Source: Artemisia argyi
Taxonomy: Eukaryota > Streptophyta > Magnoliopsida > Asterales > Asteraceae
Assembly (NCBI GenBank): GCA_030686995.1
Contig: CM060685.1
Location: 130,783,823-130,847,822, forward strand
Length of the DNA: 64,000 nt
Direction: 5' to 3'
This document shows positions 46,693 to 57,897 of this stretch, in pieces. The stretch's first letter is position 1, and the number at the start of each line of letters is the position of its first letter. A program made the position numbers and the translations under genes. The notes under the pieces were generated by a model. It saw nothing but the letters and a program-made list of their open reading frames with translations. It ran no database searches and had not been told where the DNA came from.

Positions 46693-47706
46693 TCTATTGA
46701 TGTTAGTTATATGTGAATAATTAATTTGGGTTTATGTTGGAGATTTACATACACACTTTTTCCCAAAAATTAAATTTCAGTAGTTTTTATAAAGTTTTTG
46801 TTTAGTTCCTAATTTATTGAAATGCTGTGAAGATAATACGTTGTGTATTCTATTTGCACCCATAGGACGGCAAGACATTCCGTATTTGTGTTTGCAACCA
46901 TGGTGACCTAGGCTTAGATGTTTTCGTTCGCTCTACATATGTGTGCAAACATGGTTACCTAAGCTCTGTTTGTCTTGGAAAGTGTAGTTTGCCGAAAAAC
47001 GTAGCTTGGCGGGGTGACCATATGGTTGCAGCCATGGCGTTTTACGGGTACCACTTCCATTGTCGCTAATCTGAGCCTGCTTAAAATTGAGGCATTTTTT
47101 GGGGTTAGTCATTCTTTAGATTTATGATATCTGATTAAAATCGAGTATGCATGATCATGTATGAAGCATCAAGCTTTGGCCGTCTCATTAACGTTATGTT
47201 TCCGGGGCGATGATGAATGTTTCTGCAAATTAACTCTTCCATGAGTGTGGCTGACACATTCCCGTATCTTGGCGGGGTAACCACGAACGTTACGTGGGTA
47301 CAGCCATGGTGGGTGTATCAAGTCGCCCAAGGAAAGGCAGATCTGAGCCTCACTTTCCACTAACTCATGTGGAATTTTTAAATATGACCATTAAGGCAAT
47401 GATGATCACCACGTTTTGCTTAACTCCGTATTTTGCCGTGGCAGCCACACTAGAGATGTGGCTGCAGCCATGGCGGGAGTTTTATAATGGTGGTGAATTT
47501 CTATATCTGAGCCTATGCATTGCTGCAAAAAAAACATCGAAAGACTTTTGAATAAGCTAGCAAAAGCTAGAGAAAAAGTACTGGTTGTGATATCCCAAAA
47601 AAAGAATGGCACAAGCATCTTCAAAAAAATTCGGCGGCATAGTTGATACATGAGAAAATATCAGCTGAGATTTGTAGGTTATAATTGATATACATGTATC
47701 AACTTT
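46693..47706. other. Spacer with three diverged copies of a short motif block
   Basis: Around 47020-47080, 47290-47355 and 47455-47520 a block containing GCAGCCATGG and, 40-60 bases on, ATCTGAGCCT is repeated. Short open stretches exist but no family could be assigned. It may be a degraded repeat or gene remnant. Confidence 0.35.
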
Positions 47707-48595
47707 TGTTGGTCCCTTTTACTTGGTTATCAGTAACTAAAAAGCTAAAGTAACCAAGATGTATGACTTTAAACAAAGATGTATAAAATGATTAACAATA
47801 AAGAAACGTAAATATAAGAGATAATATTTTCCAACGTTTAATTCTTTATTAGAAGTTAATCAAAAAGAATCGTACCCAAGTGTTTGCGGAATAACACTTG
47901 GGATTGAAAACGACAAGTATTGTATGGGCTCCTCACTAAACTCAATCTATGTTGAGTGACAACTTTCAAGACCCACTGAGCTATCTCAGGGGTTGTGTTG
48001 TTCCTTGGAGGAGTAAAAGTGGTTTGTGAATGCTTTGCATTAATTGCACAAACTTGTCAACTTTTACTCCTCACATATGCTTCCTATTTATACACAAGTA
48101 TAGAACAACTAGTTATACATTGGACATAAATCTTCCCTAACAATATCTTGAAAGATATTATTCTTCTGGCAAGGAACCTTCATTGAGTTAAGTCCAAAAG
48201 GCACTTTCTGATGACAGACTGGTTTTAACCATTTTGGGAAAGTTTGACATTAAAGTGATAAAGCACTTTAATAATGCAGCTCAAACTTTCCCGCCCAGTC
48301 CTGCCAAAACTTCAGTCTTCTTGTCATCAGTCTTTAGTACTATGAAGTTGTTGAGGAGTCATGGGGTTCAGTGAGTTATTGTCATCCTCACTGAACCCAT
48401 CACCTTCTTCTTGGCTTAGATCACACTTCACTGAGTTCCGCCTCACTGAATGGAGAACCTTTCTTCTTAGGCTCGGTCTTAGCATCCTGAAGGTGACTCA
48501 CTGAGTTACTGTTCACTCAGTGACTTGTTTACACTTAGGGGATTTTACGTTCAAATCCTTCTTATAAAAGGATTGGGGAATTCAGTGACCCGACA
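47707..48595 (-). mobile_element. Copia-type solo LTR, 889 bp, TSD ACTTT
   Basis: On the - strand it reads TGTCGGGTCACTGAATTCC to GGGACCAACA, with a TATAAATAGG box (complement near 48090). Perfect 5-bp duplications ACTTT lie at 47702-47706 and 48596-48600. It has inserted between two related copies of a TTTGTAGGTTATAATTGAT segment (about 47672-47690 and 48689-48707). Confidence 0.88.
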
Positions 48596-49191
48596 ACTTT
48601 TGAACATATCACTATGAGCTTAATGATAATGATGACAATGATGGTTAGTCTGATTATGATGAGCATGAGAACATATCAATTCAGATTTGTAGGTTATAAT
48701 TGATCTGTCGGGCCTATTAACAGACATAGTCGATACATGTTGCAGCGTTTTTTGTTATTGAAAACTCAGGTAGGGTTGTAAATGAACTGAACGTTCAGTG
48801 AACATTTCATGAACCGTTCGGTAAAAAGTCCGTTTATGTTCGTTCGTTTATTAAATGAATGAACATGAACAATATTTTATGTTTGTTTAGTTAAATGAAC
48901 GAACATGAACAAAAGTCTCGTTCGTTCATTTATGTTCGTGAACGTCCGATTAGGCGTTCGTTAAAGTACGTTTATATTTATTTATCTATTTATGTTCATA
49001 TATCATATATTTTAATTTTATAATTTTTAAAATTGATTTGTTTAAACAAAGCAACACTTATAAAACAATATATTGTGAAGAATTCAATAAAGTTTATGTT
49101 TGTTTGTCTATTTTCATTTATGTTCGATCGTTTATGTTCGTTTAACGTTCGTTTAGTGTCTTAATGAACGGACATAAACGAACAAGAACAA

Positions 49192-50493
49192 TGTTGACAT
49201 AAATAATGCCTAAAAACATTATTAACATGTTATCAATATTTCTATGTTTTAATTATCACAAAATATAAACTCATAGAACTAAAACTTGTGACATAAACAA
49301 GTATTTAGTCATTAATATTTCTCTTTATATCCAAATCACTTAAGGTATGAATAAACAAAGTGTTTAGTGCAATTTATGATCAAAGGGGTATTTAATTAAC
49401 TAATACAAAGTTTATTTAATTATATAAACATATTATATATTTTTGAAAAACACTTTTGGTAATAAAGAAAAATGTTTTATTCATACTAAATATATGAATT
49501 CAAATTTTTAACCAAAATCAGTTAGTTTTTCTCCAAATAAACTTTCCCCACTAAAAGACAAAGAATCTGGCCGTTTCAGCTGGGCGGCCCCCTTAATTAT
49601 AAAGGGCGGTCCCCTTAATTTTAAGGGGGCCGGCCATGAATTAAGGGGACCGGCCACGCTCCTCTGTCAGATTCTGTTGCCTATAAATACCACCTCAAAC
49701 CTGGATTTTTTCCTCACCTTTTGCACTACAGAATTCTCTGTTCTAGATCTCCATTTCCAATCTATAAATCCTTTGATCATACATTCTTAAATCTTTGTTT
49801 CAAAGTGATCCAAACATCATCCCATCAAGTGCAAGAGAAGAAAACTTCTATCCCTCAAGACAAGAAGTATTACAACTTGTTGTGATCTCCACATCTAAGT
49901 TGTTAGTGTAACATCATTACTATCATTTCATTGTGTGAATAGTTGTGAATATTTGTTAGAAGATAGTGTAGTTTGATATATAGTGTGATTGGTTAGAAGA
50001 ATAGTTGTGAAGTAGATAAGTTAAGAAGAAGATTGGTGTGTAGAAGAATATGTGTGAAAAAGATTGGTGTGTAGAAGATTGGTGTGAAGAAGTGGTGTGA
50101 TTAAGTAGTGAATATGTGTGAACTAGTTATGTAGAAGTTGTGAAGATATTGTGGTGTGTAAGGTTTTCTTCGCCATAAGTGAGCTTGTTGATATAGTGAA
50201 GAAAACTCTCGAGTTAGGTGCTCGGGGAGTGGAGTAGGGCAAGGAAAGTGACCTTGTAGCCGAACCACTATAAATCGCTTGTCTCTCGGTTCGATCTTTC
50301 CAACTCTTATCTACTTATTTACTTACGTTATTATTGCTTTATCGTACATACTTTGTGTTGTTCATATTGTGCATGACTTGATTTCATATAGCAACGAATC
50401 TATATTTTATAAAACAAAGAAAACTTTAAGAAAAACTTTTATAACAATTTAAAAACGACGTAAAACTATTCAACCCCCTTCTAGTTTTCCACA
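49192..50493 (+). mobile_element. 5' LTR of the Copia element
   Basis: 1,302 bp, TGTTGACATAAATAATG to TTCCACA. U3 carries four GGCGGCCCCCTTAATT-type words (49583-49656), two in each orientation, 26 bp upstream of TATAAATA (49682-49689). A GTGTGAAGAA/GATTGGTGTGTAGAA minisatellite follows (about 50025-50110). Confidence 0.95.
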
Positions 50494-50495
50494 AT

Positions 50496-50508
50496 TGGTA
50501 TCAGAGCC
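50496..50508 (+). promoter_or_regulatory. Primer-binding site (initiator tRNA-Met)
   Basis: TGGTATCAGAGCC, two bases after the LTR, is the standard Copia priming site. Confidence 0.95.
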
Positions 50509-50593
50509 ACGTCTAACAAGATCTTTAAAATATATTGTATTTTAAAACTTGTAACGATCTAAGGAATCTTTAAAATATTTAGAAGGGCAATCT

Positions 50594-50959
50594 ATGCAAA
50601 GACCACCACTATTTGAAAGTGAGGGATTTTTATATTGGAAAAATAGATTCGAAACTTATGTGAAATCAAAAGATCTTGATCTTTGGCATATTATTACCTT
50701 TGGTGATTTTCCTCCTATTCAATATAATGTTGAAACTAAAATGAATGAAATTGTATCTTTTGAAGAACAAAATGATGATTTGAAAAAGAAATTAGCCAAA
50801 AATAATGAGGCTAAAATGGTAATTTATAATGCGTTACCACGCAAAGAATATGAAAGAATTTTTATGTGTAAAACCTCCAAAGAAATTTGGGATTCTTTAC
50901 TAATTACTCACCAAGGTAATAGCCAAGTCAAAGAGATTCGGAAATGGTCAAAGTCATGA
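50594..50959 (+). pseudogene. Copia gag N-terminal part, truncated by internal deletion
   Basis: 121 residues resemble the start of a Copia GAG polyprotein (UBN2-type): PPLFESEGFLYWKNRFETYV, ending LLITHQGNSQVK. In intact relatives this continues with the rest of the capsid domain. Here it jumps directly, with a frame change, to the segment just before the zinc knuckle in the downstream ORF. Most of the capsid region is missing, so the copy probably cannot assemble its own particle. Fifteen bases overlap the next ORF. Confidence 0.8.
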
Positions 50960-53900
50960 AAGAACAAACCAAATCCATTGCTCTAAATGCCAAAAAGGAA
51001 CCTAGTGATGATGACGATGATTCAAGTGACGAAAGTGAAGACGAAGAATATGCAATGGCCGTAAGAGAATTCAAGAAGTTCTTCAAGAGACGAGGAAGAT
51101 TCACTAGATCATCACGTGATGAAAGAAAAGCATTTCAAAGGAATAGAAGTGATAACTACGGGAAAAGAAAGTGCTTTAGATGTGGAAGTCCAAATCATCT
51201 CATTGGCGAATGTCTAAAGCCACCGGGTTATGAAAATCAAGGTGCTTTTGTTAGTGGAACATGGAGTGATAGTGACAAAGAAGAAGTTGAAAAGCCAAGA
51301 GACGAAAAGTGTTTTATGGCAAAAGAAACTGACGAAATATGTTTAGGAATTAACTTGGAACCTGACGAATGGATCAAAGATAGCGGATGTTCGAGGCACA
51401 TGACGGGGAATCGCAATCTATTCTCTACATACAAGGCATACAATGGAGGTAACGTTATTTTCGGTAGTGACTTACGTGGAAAAATCATTGGCAAAGGCAC
51501 GATCTCTCAAGACTCACTTACTATTGAAAATGTAGAGCATGTAGATAAATTAACATATAACTTGCTTAGTGTAGGACAAATATGTGATAATAAATGTAGA
51601 GTCACATTTGCCGAAGATGATAGCGAAATAGTTAAGAATGGAAAAATTATAGGTAGAGGGATTAGAAAAGGTGGCATATATGTTATGAAACTAGGAAACA
51701 AACCTGAGGATAGGATATGTCTAACGACCCTAGATGAAAACTCTACACTATGGCATAGGAGATTAGGACATGCTAACATGCAACAAATACAATCTTTGGC
51801 CTCTAAGGAATTAGTTAGAAATTTTCCTAATCTAAAATATGACAAGCATTTTTGTGATGCATGTAAAATTGGAAAACAAGCTCATGCTAGTCACAAAGCC
51901 AAGAATATAGTATCCACTACTAGGTGCCTAGAATTATTACATATGGATCTTTTTGGTCCATCCGCTGTGCGGAGCTATGGAGGAAACAAATATACCTTAG
52001 TAATAGTAGATGACTACTCACGATACACGTGGACTAGGTTTTTAAGTGACAAAACCCAAGCCTTTGAAAAATTCGAAATATTTAGTAAAATGATTCAAAA
52101 TAAATTAGGATGCTCAATAGTTGCCATTAGGACGGATCATGGTAGGGAATTTGATAACGAAGTACAATTCGGAAAATATTGCGAGTTAAATGGAATATCT
52201 CACAATTTCTCCGCTCCTCGTACTCCTCAATCAAATGGCGTAGTAGAAAGAAAAAATAGGTCACTACAAGAAATGAGTAGAACTATGTTAAATGAACAAT
52301 CCATCCCGCAAAAATTTTGGTGTCACACCGTAGATACATCAACTTATATTTTAAATAGGGTATCAATTAGAAGAATTCTAGGAAAAACTCCTTATGAGTT
52401 ATTAAGAGGTAGAAAACCAAACTTAAGCTACTTTAAGGTATTTGGTAGTAAATGCTATATTTTAAACACTAAGGACTATCTCACTAAGTTTGATCCAAAA
52501 TCATATGAAGGAATATTTTTAGGATACTCACAAAATAGCAAAGCATATATAATAATACTTAATAAACACTCCATGAAAGTAGAGGAATCACTAAATGTAA
52601 CGTTTGATGAAACACCACCACCTCCTAAAACATTACCTTTAGAAGATGATGATTTAGTCGAAGATGAAGCTATTGAGGTTAGTAAAACAAAACCCATAGG
52701 AAATGATAATGAAGACATTAACTTAGAAAATAGTGAAACTGTTAATATTAAAGAATCTAGATCACATCCATTAGATAATATAATAAGACATCTTAACCAA
52801 AGAACCTTTAGGTCACAAGCCCAAGATAAAAACAATTTCTTTTGTTTCCTCTCAGCAATAGAACCTAAGAATATTAGCGAGGCTTTAAAGGATGAAAGTT
52901 GGGTTATAGCTATGCAAGAAGAATTAAATCAATTTAAGGCGAATGATGTTTGGGAATTAGTCCCAAATCCAAAGGATATGACCATCATAGGAACCAAATG
53001 GGTATATAGGAATAAATTAGACGAGAATGGAATAGTTACTAGGAATAAAGCTAGGTTAGTTGCCCAAGGTTATAATCAACAAGAAGGAATTGATTATGAC
53101 GAAACTTATGCCCCCGTAGCTAGACTAGAATCTATTAGGATATTACTTGCCTATGCTTGTGCCCTAGATTTTAAGTTATTCCAAATGGATGTGAAAAGTG
53201 CATTCCTTAACGGTTTTATCAATGAGGAGGTATATGTGGCACAACCTCCAGGATTCATTGACTTCGCAAAACCTGATTATGTTTATAAGTTAAAGAAAGC
53301 TTTGTATGGACTCAAAAAAGCTCCCAAAGCTTGGTATGATCGATTAAAAGCTTTTCTTATTAAACATGATTATTCCATGGGAATGGTAGATAACACTCTT
53401 TTCACTAAAAGGAAAGACCCAAATCTCATCATTGTCCAAATATATGTTGATGACATTATATTTGGATCGACTTGTCAAGACATGTGTGATGAATTTGCCA
53501 AAATCATGCATGATGAGTTTGAGATGAGTATGATAGGTGAACTTAACTTCTTCCTGGGATTACAAATAAAACAATTAAAAGATGGAATATTTTTTAACCA
53601 ATCTAAGTACATTAAGGAAATGCTTAAGAAGTTTGGCCTAGAAGACTTAAAACCCATGAAAACTCCCATGTCTACGGAGGTAAAGCTCACAAAGGATGAT
53701 GAAGGTGAGTCCGTAGATAACACCAAGTATAGAGGAATGATAGGTAGTTTACTATACTTGACGGCAAGTAGACCCGATATCATGTTTAGTGTCTGCCTTT
53801 GTGCCCGTTTTCAAGAGGATCCCAAAACCTCTCACCTAGAAGCGGTTAAGCGTATCTTCCGATACGTTAAAGGCACTATACACTTAGGATTATGGTATCC

Positions 53901-54390
53901 TAAGGAATCCGGCATAGAAACCATCGTCTATGCGGATTCGGATCATGCGGGAGACTACGTAGATAGAAAGAGTACTAGCGGTATTTGCACGTTTATGGGA
54001 CGTTGTCTAACGTCTTGGTTTTCGAAGAAGCAAACCGCTCTTGCTATTTCTACCACCAAAGCCGAATATGTAAGCGCCGGAAAGGCATGTCAACAAGCAC
54101 TATGGATGAAACAAGCTCTCGTAGACTATGGCATTAGGTTAGAAAATATCCCCATTATGTGCGATAACAAAGGTGCGATAGATTTAAGTAAAAATCCGGT
54201 GCAACACTCTAGGACTAAACACATAGAAATACGTCACCATTTTCTTAGGGATAATGTACAAAAAGGAAATATATCTATAGAAAAGGTTGCATCGGAAGAC
54301 AACATTGCGGATATATTCACAAAACCCCTTAAGCGTGAATTATTCAACCACTTGCGTTTAGGATTAGGAATGATGGAACAAGTTGACTAA
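50944..54390 (+). CDS. Copia polyprotein: protease, integrase, reverse transcriptase, RNase H (1,148 aa)
   Basis: This uninterrupted ORF holds all replication enzymes. In order: acidic and basic GAG remainder with CCHC zinc knuckle CFRCGSPNHLIGEC (residues 77-90); protease with DSG at 146-148; GAG-pre-integrase zinc finger (HRRLGHANM ... CDACKIGKQAH); integrase core with Asp335, Asp398 and Glu435; reverse transcriptase with YVDD at 834-837; RNase H and tail including CDNKGAIDLSKNP and IEIRHHFLRD. The order PR-INT-RT-RH defines Copia; the sequence style and size suggest the SIRE lineage. The listed ATG lies in residual gag, so the true start was in the deleted gag frame. Confidence 0.95.
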   Translation: MVKVMKEQTKSIALNAKKEPSDDDDDSSDESEDEEYAMAVREFKKFFKRRGRFTRSSRDERKAFQRNRSDNYGKRKCFRCGSPNHLIGECLKPPGYENQGAFVSGTWSDSDKEEVEKPRDEKCFMAKETDEICLGINLEPDEWIKDSGCSRHMTGNRNLFSTYKAYNGGNVIFGSDLRGKIIGKGTISQDSLTIENVEHVDKLTYNLLSVGQICDNKCRVTFAEDDSEIVKNGKIIGRGIRKGGIYVMKLGNKPEDRICLTTLDENSTLWHRRLGHANMQQIQSLASKELVRNFPNLKYDKHFCDACKIGKQAHASHKAKNIVSTTRCLELLHMDLFGPSAVRSYGGNKYTLVIVDDYSRYTWTRFLSDKTQAFEKFEIFSKMIQNKLGCSIVAIRTDHGREFDNEVQFGKYCELNGISHNFSAPRTPQSNGVVERKNRSLQEMSRTMLNEQSIPQKFWCHTVDTSTYILNRVSIRRILGKTPYELLRGRKPNLSYFKVFGSKCYILNTKDYLTKFDPKSYEGIFLGYSQNSKAYIIILNKHSMKVEESLNVTFDETPPPPKTLPLEDDDLVEDEAIEVSKTKPIGNDNEDINLENSETVNIKESRSHPLDNIIRHLNQRTFRSQAQDKNNFFCFLSAIEPKNISEALKDESWVIAMQEELNQFKANDVWELVPNPKDMTIIGTKWVYRNKLDENGIVTRNKARLVAQGYNQQEGIDYDETYAPVARLESIRILLAYACALDFKLFQMDVKSAFLNGFINEEVYVAQPPGFIDFAKPDYVYKLKKALYGLKKAPKAWYDRLKAFLIKHDYSMGMVDNTLFTKRKDPNLIIVQIYVDDIIFGSTCQDMCDEFAKIMHDEFEMSMIGELNFFLGLQIKQLKDGIFFNQSKYIKEMLKKFGLEDLKPMKTPMSTEVKLTKDDEGESVDNTKYRGMIGSLLYLTASRPDIMFSVCLCARFQEDPKTSHLEAVKRIFRYVKGTIHLGLWYPKESGIETIVYADSDHAGDYVDRKSTSGICTFMGRCLTSWFSKKQTALAISTTKAEYVSAGKACQQALWMKQALVDYGIRLENIPIMCDNKGAIDLSKNPVQHSRTKHIEIRHHFLRDNVQKGNISIEKVASEDNIADIFTKPLKRELFNHLRLGLGMMEQVD

Positions 54391-55380
54391 ATTACATTGA
54401 ATTAATTCAAATTTATAATTGCATGAAATTTATTTTTCTTCCATTCCACCTTTTCTGAGTCTAGTAATCTATTTCGCACAAAACTAAAGATTGAGAAGAT
54501 TTATTTTCTTTGCATAATTTTTTTTAAACTCAATCAATTTTCTCTAAAAATCATTCTCACAATCTAGGAATCACATGAAGATCATTTTCCTTGCATTGTT
54601 GACTAATTCTAAAAACATTGTATTTCAAAATCATGCATAAACTCTCACATAAATTGTCAAGATATATAATCTAATATATGTCTTTGACATTCATGATCGA
54701 GCAAAAATTGAATCAAGGAGATCATTTGGATTGTTTCTTAGGATCGTTATTTCTTTTTGCTTCTAGGAGTCGAAACAATCACAACTCCACATTTGTTGCA
54801 TATAGACACTCACTAGGACAAATTCACTAATAATGGTGTCATCTTGATCCATCACTAGCTTTTCACTCACTAATTGCCTTTGTCTTTAATCTAAGATAGG
54901 TGCCTTAGCAAGCTTAAGTGTTATTGTCTTTACTTACCTCCTATTACTTATTATGTGTTGATTATTTGCTCTTATGCTTATGTGTTTTTGCATGCATGAT
55001 ATTTAATGATTAGATTAGATGCTATATTGCCTAAAGGAATTGAACTTGCTTGAATCCAAGTCCAAAAACACAACCTTTCTGCAAATTTTCTGCCAAAAAC
55101 CCAATTCTGGCAATCTGGAAATCACCAGATGGGCGGCCCCCTTAATTATGTAAGGCGGCCCCCTTAATTTTAAGGGGACCGCCCCCTAATTAAGGGGACC
55201 GGCCATCTGATGGACGGGTTTACAGAATCTTTTCTGCTTTTTAGCCCATTTCAACCTACATTTCCCATTTTTCACCAACACATTTTGTCCTAATCCTCAT
55301 ACAAACCTTATCCTTCCTTAAACACACAAATCTTACACTATAAATATCCCCAATCCTCAAAACTCTCCATTCATCCCATC
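54391..55380 (+). other. Copia spacer between pol and the extra ORF
   Basis: About 1 kb of AT-rich non-coding sequence. It contains a promoter-like block (55131-55346) described separately. Confidence 0.7.
55131..55346 (+). promoter_or_regulatory. Putative internal promoter: copy of the LTR GGCGGCCCCCTTAATT array plus TATA box
   Basis: Bases 55131-55204 repeat the four-word array of the LTR U3 (49583-49656) with the same order of direct and inverted words and similar spacing. A TATAAATA box follows at 55339-55346, 35 bp before the ATG of the extra ORF. In the LTR the same array precedes the same TATA sequence. This suggests a separate transcript for the third ORF; there is no transcript evidence. 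Confidence 0.55.
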
Positions 55381-55950
55381 ATGAACTCTCCCAACAAACC
55401 AAAATCAAAAGCCTCAAGGCTAGCAAGGATGACGGAAAAACCCGTTTGGCGACGAAAAAGCCCTCGAAACAAATCCATCATCATTAATGAAGTTGGAAGT
55501 CATTCCACACCCCCAACTTCTTACTTCCCAAACCTTGCATCAAACCAACAAGATCATTCATTTGATCCTCTTTACAAACCATACAACATTGGCCAAACAT
55601 CTTCCTTCAAGCCAAACTACACATCTCAACCTCCAACCACTTATAATGATCCATACAAGTTTGATCAACCATCAAACTACAATTCCAACTACACAAACCC
55701 AACTCTTCCATACCAAACCTATGATCCCCTCCACATTGCCACGGAAAAACAAAAGTTCCGTGATGAAATAAACCAAATCCATGATCTTAGTGATCTCCTT
55801 GCTATGCATCTTGCACAACGCAACAAAGGGCAACCTCCATCATCACCCTATGCAAATTGCCTTCTCCACTCTCTCAACTTGGATCAAGTTACAAACACAC
55901 TCACTTTTTCCCTTGTTGCATATTTCTTCAAAAACAAATCCTCTACTTGA
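55381..55950 (+). CDS. Extra ORF downstream of Copia pol (189 aa, unknown; position of env-like ORFs)
   Basis: The ORF starts MNSPNKPKSKASRLARM, with a basic N-terminus (PVWRRKSPRNK), then a long Ser/Thr/Pro/Asn/Tyr-rich region with repeated YNDPYKFDQPSNYN-like phrases, a short charged segment (TEKQKFRDEINQIHDLSDLLAMHLAQRN) that could form a coiled coil, and a weakly hydrophobic end. No signal peptide or convincing membrane span is seen, so an envelope role is doubtful. SIRE relatives carry longer ORFs at this position, and the reading resumes in another frame near 55857-56084, so this copy may be frameshifted. Function unknown. Confidence 0.55.
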   Translation: MNSPNKPKSKASRLARMTEKPVWRRKSPRNKSIIINEVGSHSTPPTSYFPNLASNQQDHSFDPLYKPYNIGQTSSFKPNYTSQPPTTYNDPYKFDQPSNYNSNYTNPTLPYQTYDPLHIATEKQKFRDEINQIHDLSDLLAMHLAQRNKGQPPSSPYANCLLHSLNLDQVTNTLTFSLVAYFFKNKSST

Positions 55951-56551
55951 GTGAAGATATTTCTTGGATTGAATATCTTCTCACTCGTAATCATCCAATG
56001 CCACCCTTAACACGATACAACATCGTGAGATCCACCTCTTCCGCTCCATACTCCACTCCATATCCCTCTCAATCAAACATCTAAGCTTTATTCTTATGTT
56101 TCCCTTCAAGCAAATAAAACAATCAACCATGGATTTCAAGCAAGTCCAAATGCTCTCTTAGGCAATATAGGACTATGTCTTTTCTTTTGTGTTATTTTTT
56201 TATCAATATGCTTCAAGCATATTGAATGTTGTAATGCTTATCATTATTGAATGAATCTATGTTTAGTTGCAAAATTGTTGCCTTGCATATATGTGTATGT
56301 TGCTCTCTTCAAATATTTTTGTAGCAAAGATCTCCATAGCTCGTTCCCTTGGTGCTCTCAAATGAGGGGGAGCATACATCAAGGGGGAGCATTCTACCCG
56401 TTTAAACTTCCCTCGCGAAGCTTACTCGGCTTAACCTTTTTAATTTTACAAAAAGGGGGAGAAGAGAAATGTAAACTCTATAATACTTGTCTAAAAACAA
56501 GTTTTAGATATATTGAGTTTAAGGTTTTGTAATAATCAAAAAGGGGGAGAT

Positions 56552-57897
56552 TGTTGACATAAATAATGCCTAAAAACATTATTAACATGTTATCAATATC
56601 TCTATGTTTTAATTATCACAAAATATAAACTCATAGAACTAAAACTTGTGACATAAACAAGTATTTAGTCATTAATATTTCTCTTTATATCCAAATCACT
56701 TAAGGTATGAATAAACAAAGTGTTTAGTGCAATTTATGATCAAAGGGGTATTTAATTAACTAATACAAAGTTTATTTAATTATATAAACATATTATATAT
56801 TTTTGAAAAACACTTTTGGTAATAAAGAAAAATGTTTTATTCATACTAAATATATGAATTCAAATTTTTAACCAAAATCAGTTAGTTTTTCTTCAAATAA
56901 ACTTTCCCCACTAAAAGACAAAGAATCTGGCCGTTTCAGCTGGGCGGCTCCCTTAATTATAAAGGGCGGTCCCCTTAATTTTAAGGGGGCCGGCCATGAA
57001 TTAAGGGGACCCGGCCACACTCCTCTGTCAGATTCTGTTGCCTATAAATACCACCTCAAACCTGGATTTTTTCCTCACCTTTTGCACTATAGAATTCTCT
57101 GTTCTAGATCTCCATTTCCAATCTATAAATCCTTTGATCATACATTCTTAAATCTTTGTTTCAAAGTGATCCAAACATCATCCCATCAAGTGCAAGAGAA
57201 GAATACTTCTATCCCTCAAGGCAAGAAGTATTACAACTTGTTGTGATCTCCACATCTAAGTTGTTAGTGTAACATCATTACTATCATTTCATTGTGTGAA
57301 TAGTTGTGAGTATTTGTTAGAAGATAGTGTAGTTTGATATATAGTGTGATTGGTTAGAAGAATAGTTGTGAAGTAGATAAGTTAGGAAGAAGATTGGTGT
57401 GTAGAAGAATAGGTGTGAAAAAGATTGGTGTGTAGAAGAATAGGTGTGAAGAAGATTGGTGTGTAGAAGATTGGTGTGAAGAAGTGGTGTGATTAAGTAG
57501 TGAATAGGTGTGAACTAGTTGTGTAGAAGTTGTGAAGATATTGTGGTGTGTAAATTGGTGTGTAAGGTTTTCTCCACCATAAGGGAGCTTGTTGATATAG
57601 TGAAGAAAACTCTCGAGTTAGGTGCTCAGGGAGTGGAGTAGGGCAAGGAAGGTGACCTTGTAGCCGAACCACTATAAATCGCTTGTCTCTCAGTTCGATC
57701 TTTCCAACTCTTATCTACTTATTTACTTATGTTATTATTGCTTTATCGTACATACTTTGTGTTGTTCATATTGTGCATGACTTGATTTCATATAGCAACG
57801 AATCTATATTTTATAAAACAAAGAAAACTTTAAGAAAAACTTTTATAACAATTTAAAAACGACGTAAAACTATTCAACCCCCTTCTAGTTTTCCACA
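56552..57897 (+). mobile_element. 3' LTR of the Copia element
   Basis: 1,346 bp. It differs from the 5' LTR mainly by about 44 extra bases in the GTGTGAAGAAGATTGG minisatellite and next to GTGTGTAAGG (about 57385-57565), plus a handful of substitutions. Confidence 0.95.

Larger units (their letters stand above)
49192..57897 (+). mobile_element. SIRE-like Copia retrotransposon, 8,706 bp, TSD AACAA
   Basis: LTRs are 49192-50493 and 56552-57897; AACAA flanks the element at 49187-49191 and 57898-57902. It has a tRNA-Met primer-binding site, a damaged gag, an intact pol, an extra ORF and a polypurine tract (AAAAAGGGGGAGAT, 56538-56551). The LTRs are nearly identical apart from a tandem-repeat length difference, so insertion is recent. 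Confidence 0.95.

Noticed and set aside
55381..55950. Envelope protein call for the third Copia ORF
   Set aside because: The position matches env-like ORFs of SIRE relatives, but there is no signal peptide, no clear membrane span and no fusion-peptide-like segment, so it is listed as unknown.
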